From contig JAZGUH010000402.1 of assembly GCA_037893225.1 (NCBI GenBank), positions 620,001 through 684,000 of the forward strand: a stretch of 64,000 nt of DNA. The letters run 5' to 3'. How positions within the stretch are numbered: position 1 is the first letter of the stretch; each line of letters opens with the position of its first letter. The DNA is from Hippasteria phrygiana (taxonomy: Eukaryota > Echinodermata > Asteroidea > Valvatida > Goniasteridae). Below are positions 57,177 to 64,000 of the stretch, one piece after another. The notes under the pieces are model-generated. The model saw nothing but the letters and a program-made list of their open reading frames with translations. It made no database searches and was not told the DNA's origin. Made by a program: the position numbers and the translations under genes.

Positions 57177-57374
57177 CAGTGGCGGATCTACGGGGGGGGG
57201 GGGGGGGGGGGGCGGGGGTTTGGGGGTTTAAACCCCCCTTGGGCTGATAATTTTTTTTTTAAATAACCAGTGTCGGGTGTCGAAAATTTGGCACGCTGGG
57301 GTGTGTAGGCCAATCACCCCAGGTAACCCCCCCCCCCCCCCCCCCCCCTTAGTTAAAACCTAGATCCGCCCCTG
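57177..57374 (-). mobile_element. CAG(T/G)GGCGGATCTA MITE, copy 3
   Basis: Opposite orientation to copies 1 and 2: starts CAGTGGCGGATCTACGGGGG and ends CCTAGATCCGCCCCTG, with exact CATGT flanks (172-176; 375-379). Its inner sequence matches copy 2. Confidence 0.85.
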
Positions 57375-58155
57375 CATGTTGTATATAACTACGAACTAAT
57401 TATATTAGCTACTTGCTGAAATGAAGGTTTCCTAAGGTAAACTTTGATAAGTTCGTATCGAATTCTCAAAATTGAAGGTATGATATAGCATTTGTAGAGC
57501 TGACAACGCAGTTGCAGACAGTGTTCATACACCATGAAATAACAAACCTGTGAAAAGTTTAGCTCAACCCATCATATTATGCGTCATGAGAAAATACAGG
57601 TATTTTGTGCACGTTCTATAGGGTGTTTAGTTCGACTGTTGAAATCGAAATAGGCTATGCTGCGGTTTTGGAAGTCTTCGGATACAATTTTCTCAAAGTT
57701 AACAACATTTCAGACGGAAATACTTCTCAGAGATGATGCCGGCGCATCATCTTGTAAACAGTACGGTGTCAGATGGAAAGAAATATGTTTTTCTATTTAG
57801 TCATTACCAAAGCTATATAATACCTTTACGTCACAATCTCTGACCATTTTCTCATTCGTATAGTACAAAATAATTATTGCATTTGCTATAATACATGTAT
57901 CAACCTAATAGCAAGTCCCAAACGCCCAAACGAGATCGCATTACGCACTGAATTAGTCTGGTCCGGGACTTGTCACCGGTGGATAGCTGCACTGTAACAG
58001 TAGGTTCTTGGCAAGACAATGCGTAATGTTGTTTTTAATGTTATATTTTGGTTTTGTTATTCATAAGGGAACATTTTCCCTGCACCCACTGCTGAACAAA
58101 TACCGGTACTGTACATTAAATATACAGACGAGTAACATAACATGCAAATATGTAT
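57375..58155. other. No gene identified downstream of gene C
   Basis: AT-rich sequence without exon or recognised repeat. Confidence 0.5.
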
Positions 58156-58161
58156 TTTATT
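58156..58161 (-). terminator. Candidate poly(A) signal of gene C
   Basis: AATAAA on the minus strand about 360 nt past the gene C stop codon, preceded by AT-rich 3' UTR-like sequence. Confidence 0.35.
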
Positions 58162-58517
58162 CTGCAATTTAGAACAGATCGGTTAAAATATTACAATTTG
58201 TTAAACAACCGACTGCTGGCAGATATGTGTCCACTTAATCGGATTTGTTGAACACACAGGTACCAATCCTACAAATATTGGCTATTTTTAACCAATCCGT
58301 TTTAGAGTGTGTGCGTGAAGTTTTCCAAAATAATTAAGATTTTACATTTTAGGGACTGGGTGATTACACACAGGGAACACGTCGGACTAAACATTGAGTT
58401 TAGAAACCTATTGTCATGCAAACAAAAATGTTCCTTTCCATATTTACATATAAATATCTCACTAGAAGTCAACGTAAGTCTCTGTATTACATCATACAAC
58501 ATCTTTTGGTTTTTATC

Positions 58518-59533
58518 TTATTTTGTAGAGGGAATAATAATCTTATTGTAGTTATTGACGGAAACAATGATAGGTGCAGTGGGGCCAGACTGGCCACCGC
58601 TTCCTTGTTTCCGATTGAGCATTGAGTACTCGCCCTCAGCTTCATTGGGTTGAACCTGGAGTTCGTTGTAAGTATTATCGGTGACAAGTTTTCCCGTTGG
58701 ATACCCTGCCGGCGAAGCGTAGGCGTAGGCATATTTCGCCGATGTGCTTGCCCCTACGGGGGAATTGTGCCTGGGGGAGACGCTCGTCACCTCGTACCCA
58801 GAGTCAGCGCCCGTGCTGGCATCTCCGTGTCCCGGTTTCAAACCCTTATCAACTTTTGCATCCCTCGGCCCAGCTTTACTTGCCCCTGCCGGGTCGATTG
58901 AAGCTGTTTCGTACGAAGTATCGGGATTTGCGGATGGCGGTGGACCGGCTTTTGCAGAAGTATCCGTGATTTCGTAACGGGTCGTGTCGCAGGCGCCCTC
59001 TTGCGGTGACCTATGACCGTCAATCGGAGGCTCCTCGTAGTCATGTCCCGTCTGTTGCCTCTTGTTTTTCCTAGGCCTTGGCTGCTTTGGAAGAACTATA
59101 TTTGCTCCAGGGAAGATTACCTCAGCTGGATTATTATACCCGGCGTCGGCACGTTTAGGATTCTTCTCCACCTTGGCGAAGAACGACTCTCTGCTGTTTT
59201 GCTTCGGCGATCGCGGTTCGTACCTCGACCCACGAGCCACAGCCGAACTCCCACTTGTGCCAAGTGAAACCGACCTGCCCTCGGGATGGTCAGTGAATCC
59301 GTCGTGCACATCGGTGTAGTTTCCCTCCGAGAAACCGACGTTGAAGTTCCCAAGGCGCGCCGGGAGGTTGTCGAGGATCTTGCCCGTCTGCCCTGGCGAA
59401 CTGGCTTTGCCCTTTGGGGTGTAAGGGTTCGCGATGTTGGTCATAGGGGGGCAGAAGAAGTTGCCGCTTCTTTCGAGTTCGTTACCTGAAACTTGCTGCT
59501 CATAAGACGGGTTGATTAGAGTAGCTACCTCCC
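58518..59533 (-). CDS. Gene C: terminal exon, tyrosine-rich cytoplasmic tail
   Basis: The acceptor is cattaatttcag|GG. A single open frame of about 337 codons ends at a stop at 58518. It is hydrophilic, rich in P, S, G and N, and has no membrane segment. Tyrosine motifs in order: INPSYEQ (an NPxY PTB-type motif), GNYTDV, SRYEPR, AGYNNP, HDYEEP, TRYEIT, TSYETA, SGYEVT, KYAYAYASP, NTYNEL, GEYSML, NNYNKI. The YNNP and YEEP sites suit Crk-type SH2 binding, and YNEL and YSML are YxxL sites. A basic KQPRPRKNKRQQ patch sits mid-tail. Exon position, size and phases equal those of the gene B tail, but sequence similarity is low apart from the recurring Y-E-x-x style. Function as a phosphotyrosine scaffold is inferred. 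Confidence 0.8.
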
Positions 59534-60881
59534 CTGAAATTAATGAGGTCAAATAGTGTCAACACGAAGTAAATTTAATGAACGTCGGTTTGTACCCCCC
59601 CCCCCCCCCCCCGACACTGTCACATGCTGTACTCCACGGGTGCGATTTGTCAATGATTGAAGATTGACCAATCATCGCAATTACCTCAAGTGCATTACCT
59701 ATGCGCATCACCAGAGGTGTCGCCTATCGATGCACCTCTTGTGTCTCAGCATACATGCGCAAGAGGTGCACAGTGGCTTAAACTGGAGGGGGGGGGGGGG
59801 GGGGGGGGGGTGAGTTGGTCTCACCAACGTTGGCAGTTATCCCACCTGAGTCTGTATATTGGGATACAATTGTTATCTATTGAAGATGTTATCCTCTATT
59901 TAGATCTGAACCCAGGAAAACCGTAAGGATGCGTAGGGCTGGCAACCAAAAATGTGGCCAACCCCACAACCTCTGTTGTAGTTTTTTACCAAGAGTAGTT
60001 AATTTTAGCATTGTATTGGGTGATTTCCAAAAAAGATCTAATTTGGGGAACCAAGGAGAAAATACAGTTGGCTTAGTTTTTGTGTACAACTGCATTCTCT
60101 AGTAGGGGAAGGACATCCGGGGAGTAAAGGACTCGGTTGGAATTGGGACACGTTTCCCCAACGCCCACTCATAATTCCCCTCTGCCAACATGCACAATTG
60201 TGTTATGATGCATGGGTTTTATTAGATTATATTGTATTATTGCATAATCATGGCAAACCCGTGAATAGGGCCAAGGGAATCGGTAGTTGTGGTATTAAAG
60301 GCAGTCTAATGACCGAGTATGAAAACAAACAAGTTTCTAGGACAGCGACAGTATCGAAACGATTTTGCCTATCCTACACATGTGAGTGACCCTCTTCTGG
60401 TCACTCACAGGCCCGAGGGGGCATAGATGTGCAGTAGTGACCGAGTTATGCCACAGTCCGTTTGTGTTTTATACCATAAGAAAAGAAACTATTCAGGGTT
60501 TTATAATTGAACTGTTTTAATTCAACTTAAAGGGATGCTTTTAGTTTCCTCGAATTCAGTGTTTGAGTTGTTGTTCACTGTTCACATTATTATGTTAGTG
60601 TACGCTTAGTAATTATGAATATTAACCACACATCCATGAAAGTTGTATTTGAGGGCGCTGTAACCATTCAAAAATTGTGAGTAGAGTGCCTGATCAGGCA
60701 TACTCCGGAAATAACGCCCGCGCGATGTCTTGACGCGCATTTAGTTCACGCTGACGCAAATTTCCTGCACTAGCCTATACATGTATTACTGAATCCCACG
60801 TGACCGTGTTTCGGCCAACCAGGATAAAGAAGTAGCAAGAGGTGTGTTATATTTTTCACCTGTTTCACCAGAAAAACTCAC
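59534..60881. other. Gene C last intron: no exon; C- and G-runs
   Basis: Contains a C-run (59596-59612) and a G-run (59788-59810). Nothing else was recognised. Confidence 0.6.
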
Positions 60882-60934
60882 CATTTGAATTGAAATCCGG
60901 TGATCCAGTGGGAGAGTACACAACTGCATTAGTT
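60882..60934 (-). CDS. Gene C: 53-nt juxtamembrane exon
   Basis: The acceptor is ccgttttctccgcag|A and the donor ATG|GTGAGT. It starts with one base completing AG from the transmembrane exon and ends with one base completing the GG of the tail exon. Translation: TNAVVYSPTGSPDFNSN between split R and G codons, with one tyrosine (VVYSPTG). Without it the transmembrane and tail exons are out of phase; with it the frame closes exactly. The 56-nt exon of gene B occupies the same place and phases. Confidence 0.75.
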
Positions 60935-61244
60935 CTGCGGAGAAAACGGAAATACATTGTCATTAGGCGAATTGACCTATCGCGGTCGAATCGCGTCAAC
61001 GGAGCCTGTGAATTATTGTCCAATCACATTAATTATAATTCCACGTGGAACGCGCAAAATCTGAGACAAACAAAAATACCACACAAAATTCCCACAGGGT
61101 TGTCTAAGGGGCGTGGTTAACTCGTAAACGGCGATAGGTCATGCAATTACAAAACAAACAGCAATTCACAAACACCCAGGTATTAGACAAGATGAGGCAG
61201 AAAGCGAAATACACAGCAAAAACCGGCACGCGGCATCCACATAA

Positions 61245-61823
61245 GCCACTTCGGAGTTCCAACTGCGGATCTGCCCATCTTGCTTCATGATTTAATTTTA
61301 AATTGAACAACGAAAACTGGCAGGAGCGAGAATCGAACCTGCGACCTCCGGAATACCATACCAGCGATCTACCAACTGAGCTATCTTGCCCTATGATGGC
61401 TGTCTCCATCATTGTTAATGTTAGTGTCATTGTTCGGCGGGCGCTAGCGAGAGGTTATACAACCAGAATACCGTATAGCCGGCCAGGGATCACGCCCATT
61501 TTTACGATACAACATGGGAAGCGACAGAATCATAGCGGGTTATAAACAACGAAATCAAAGAAAAGTTCTTGTTTTGAAGTAAATGCAAACTTTTGATTTT
61601 GTTTACGGCATTGTATATATGTATAGTTTAAGATATTTTGTATGCTCTAACTTTTGTGCGAACAAAAGATTGCATCTTCTTTTTGATTAGATGAACAATT
61701 GCAGAATGCGAATTCGGTTACCACGTCGCTCATAGAATTGTGTGCAATTATCTGCTTGTTTATCTCCCGAAACCAAATCGTTGAGTCTGATGTGCGCACG
61801 CGCAGTTGAATTTCCGAAAAGGC
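61245..61823. mobile_element. PIF/Harbinger-type MITE, copy 2 with SINE insertion
   Basis: GCCACTTCGGAGTTCCAACT at the left and GCGCAGTTGAATTTCCGAAA..GGC at the right resemble the termini at 44.2 kb, flanked by TAA and TTA. The inner GAATTCGGTTACCACGTC..TTATCTGC region matches the 44.4-44.5 kb part. A SINE interrupts the left half. It lies in gene C's intron. Confidence 0.7.
61295..61438 (-). mobile_element. tRNA-derived SINE, GGCAAGATAGC family
   Basis: Reverse orientation with tail GTTGTTCAATTTAAAA-like, B box GAGAATCGAACCTGCGACCT, A box CCAACTGAGCTATCTTGCCC and leader through CAATGACACTAAC. It is nested in the PIF-type MITE. Confidence 0.8.
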
Positions 61824-62043
61824 TTACTGAAATGGTTCAATATCGATACCACATTAATTTAATGCCACAGTTTTCAGTGTACACAAACGACATACCAAAA
61901 CAAAAAAATATACAAATAAAATAATATAAAGGGCAGTGTTCACTGTTCATCTTGTGTCACTATTTCTCCAATTTAAAAAGAAATGGATGTATTAATGTAA
62001 CAACGGAAACGTAACGGAAAGTTCATTATTCTCCTTGCCATAC

Positions 62044-62227
62044 CTTGTGTTATTTGGTATTTTCACTGGGGGAGGGATGCGACGCGTTTTTCGTCTTCGC
62101 CATAACAGCGCCGCCAAGAGGACAATTAGAACCAGTAGAAGTGCTGGTAGCCAATAATGAAGATAGAATGGTATACCCTCGTCAGATAAACGTGGCCCAG
62201 GTGAGGTGATGCTGACCTCAGTATTAT
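62044..62227 (-). CDS. Gene C: transmembrane exon
   Basis: A 184-nt exon, acceptor cgtttctattttcag|AT, donor AG|GTATGG, phase 1 in and phase 2 out as in gene B. The translation gives a short stalk (DNTEVSITSPGPRLSDEG), the anchor YWLPALLLVLIVLLAALLW and a basic stop-transfer RRRKTRR followed by IPPPVKIPNNT, a proline-rich start of the cytoplasmic part. Type I orientation is clear from the arginine cluster. It joins in phase to the 53-nt exon. Confidence 0.85.
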
Positions 62228-62279
62228 CTGAAAATAGAAACGATACGTAGTACATGTAGCTGGAAATGTCCTTACATAC

Positions 62280-62300
62280 CAACTGGCTCTCTTAAACCGG
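62280..62300 (-). CDS. Gene C: possible 21-nt micro-exon
   Basis: The acceptor is ctgtttatttactgtccag|CC and the donor GTTG|GTATGT, phase 1-1. It would add GLREPV between the ectodomain exon and the transmembrane exon without changing frame. Both sites are good, but the intron left to the next exon would be only 52 nt, which is short. It may be an optional exon or chance. Confidence 0.35.
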
Positions 62301-62738
62301 CTGGACAGTAAATAAACAGAAGATAAAGCTAGCGCAACAATGCGGCAAAGAGATAGCGAATCGGGCTGTCGCAATGGGAGTCAGTTTGGTGCAAGGGTAC
62401 ATCCCTCGCCTTCCTCTTTTGTGAATTGGGTTCGAATCCCACCTATATCTGACATATCGAAGAACATTCCCCAGAATGTTATTCTGGACGCTCCCTCCTC
62501 AAATGTCGTCTCCTCACAAGTTCCCTTAAATGTGTGCAGTAATTGGGCTCTTGATAAATCCATGTTTTCATTACCTGCTGAGAAATATACTAATGATGAC
62601 ATGTGAGTTTCAATACTGAAAATCATTCAACTGATTAACAAGTATTTCGGCAAAATTTATTTTGCACAAAAGGTACTTTCTGAAAAAGGAGGGAGGAGCA
62701 ACTCGTTTTACTTAGAGGGAGATATTACTACAGCTCAC

Positions 62739-62910
62739 CCATGGACAAATTCACGTCATTGAAGACGTGGGGTACTGAAGACAACGAGGGAACAGTTCTG
62801 TAGAATAGTTCATTGCCGGAAATGTTCACTCTATTTTTAGACAACTGGCCGTTTAAAAATGTTTCACCAAATGAATCGCTTCCCCTTTTTAGATCATGTA
62901 TGGGGGCACC
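62739..62910 (-). CDS. Gene C: ectodomain exon, 5' boundary unresolved
   Basis: The frame is open from a TAA at 62913 to the donor ATGG|GTGAGC at 62739, which leaves one base and so matches the phase 1 acceptor of the transmembrane exon. The C-terminal part reads RVNISGNELFYRTVPSLSSV then PHVFNDVNLSMG, with two N-glycosylation sequons (NIS, NLS), fitting an extracellular segment. The true acceptor could be at any of several weak AGs; I cannot choose. The domain family is not recognised. The inverted-repeat element begins only 8 bp upstream of the open region, so an insertion may have come close to or altered the exon's 5' side. Confidence 0.5.
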
Positions 62911-62917
62911 TTAACCA

Positions 62918-63822
62918 TACGACTACCCACCGCTGTTTATAAGCGAGGCTTGGGCATCGAAATGCCACGCCATAATCGTGGCGGTAATTATTATTATTAC
63001 CGTATTATGTAATATCGTAAGGACACGCTACTTAGTGAGGCGTTGAATAAGACAAAATGACACCGATTTGGCTGAACTGTTAGGGTGGCTCCTGGTAAAA
63101 CATCTAAGCCTAGATCAGATTTTTTTTATTTTTTTTTTTATTTCGGTATAAAAGCCTCCAATACAAAAATTCAAAAATTCAAATCGATTGGATTACAAAT
63201 ATAAATGCACATACATATATGTATACTAAACCGTTACTGGTAGCTTAAAAACCAATTACATAAACATTTAAACATACAAAGACTAAACAAGCTTATGAAA
63301 ATTAATAGTGTGAACAATTTGTGGGATGGCTGATTTTTTATATCTGTTTGTGCGACAATAAGGGACAAGAAGACTGCTAGTATTTCTGAGAGTTCGAGTA
63401 CTGCTGGGGAGGGGGTAGCATAGACATGTGTTTTGAGCCACAAGGGACTTGGCAAATTTCTCAAATAACTGGTTACGTCGCTGTTCCAAAGATAGAAGTT
63501 GAAGATAATCAAGAGTAACAGCATATTTATAATAATTACGATGACCAACAATTATACGACATGATGCACGACAGATGCACCAAGTTTTTTTCCGTACCGG
63601 TTAGATTAAACTTAAAAGATTGCTCTTTTTCAATTTCGTGTTTTGGAGGATTTTTTACATGAAAAAAGTCCCAGAACCAATCTTGAAGTACCGGTATTAT
63701 ACTAGACTACAAGCCTCGCTAAGTAGCGTGTACAGTTTATTACATAATACGGTAACCGCCACGATTATAGCATGGCATTTTGATGTCCCAGCCCCGCTTA
63801 TAAGTAGCGGTGGGTAGTCGTA
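62918..63822. mobile_element. Composite: two inverted arms enclosing a LINE 3' end
   Basis: 62918-63056 and the reverse complement of 63702-63822 share CGACTACCCACCGCT, TATAATCGTGGCGGT-like text, TACCGTATTATGTAATA and CACGCTACTTAG, at roughly 85% identity. Between them lies a LINE 3' end and about 100 bp on either side. Each arm also has short self-complementary words (CGCTTATAAG, CTAAGTAGCG). It could be one long-TIR transposon that received a LINE, or two MITE copies in opposite orientation. Confidence 0.6.
63119..63600 (-). mobile_element. LINE 3' end with poly(A)-like tail
   Basis: The minus frame reads YAVTLDYLQLLSLEQRRNQL then FEKFAKSL, and after a gap RTNRYKKSAIPQIVHTIN. This matches the C-terminus common in CR1/jockey-group LINE polyproteins (LxxLxxRRxxLcxkFAkk..R.eRYkkSAIPyxxrllN). 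About 160 bp of 3' UTR follows, ending in AATAAAAAAAAAAATA-type sequence at 63119-63145. It is 5'-truncated. Confidence 0.7.
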
Positions 63823-64000
63823 TCGTGTGCTAAAAAAGAATCTATAGCCTAGTTGGTGCAGATTTAAATGTTGTTTGTTCAAATCTGACAGCTAAGATGT
63901 TGATACTGCCCTGGTGTTGGTCCTGGTAATAGTACTGTTATTCAGTTACCTCCATCTGTCTGGGTATCTCTTGTTGATGTGTAGATTGCTTGGGTGTCTG
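63823..64000. other. No gene identified at the right end
   Basis: No exon was seen. Gene C's remaining ectodomain and signal exons are expected beyond this end. Confidence 0.5.

Overview
This is eukaryotic, animal-type genomic DNA. Coding sequence is sparse and split by spliceosomal introns. Non-LTR retrotransposon relics, a tRNA-derived SINE family and many small inverted-repeat transposons fill the rest, together with long G/C homopolymers and a CRE-palindrome satellite. The repeat mix and the receptor-like genes fit a marine invertebrate, perhaps a deuterostome such as an echinoderm. That assignment is an inference; no phylogenetic marker is present.

The only convincing protein-coding genes are on the minus strand. 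Gene B (31.3-43.8 kb) and gene C (58.2-62.9 kb) encode the C-terminal halves of two type I membrane receptors. In both, a phase 1-to-2 transmembrane exon is followed by a 56- or 53-nt phase 2-to-1 exon. Each then ends in one large terminal exon coding for about 340-355 residues of cytoplasmic tail crowded with tyrosine motifs (ITIM-like YxxL/I, YDEP/YEEP, and NPxY in gene C). Every splice phase I could join closes in frame. They therefore look like tandem paralogues with a shared architecture but divergent tails. A signal-peptide exon at 15.8 kb (phase 1 donor, minus strand) begins a third gene (A) whose remaining exons I could not find. The ectodomains of genes B and C are mostly missing: gene C's lies beyond the right end, and gene B's was not found between 43.8 and 58 kb.

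Layout: 0-8 kb is two opposed blocks of a roughly 605-bp repeat unit studded with TGACGTCA palindromes, separated by a Tc1/mariner relic and a LINE tail. 8-31 kb is gene-poor and rich in MITEs, SINEs and simple repeats. It includes the gene A exon, a possible SPRY-domain fragment at 19.5 kb and a long inverted repeat with exon-like arms at 26.7-27.3 kb. 31-44 kb is gene B, whose 9.5-kb last intron holds a Tx1/L1 relic, an L2/CR1-type LINE and a Penelope-like 3' end with a hammerhead-like motif. 44-58 kb is repeats, plus one coding-like block with two compensating frame changes at 45.4-45.7 kb. 58-63 kb is gene C with SINE and MITE insertions in its introns. 62.9-63.8 kb is an inverted repeat enclosing a LINE 3' end.

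All gene models are manual joins of splice sites read by eye, without homology searches or transcripts.
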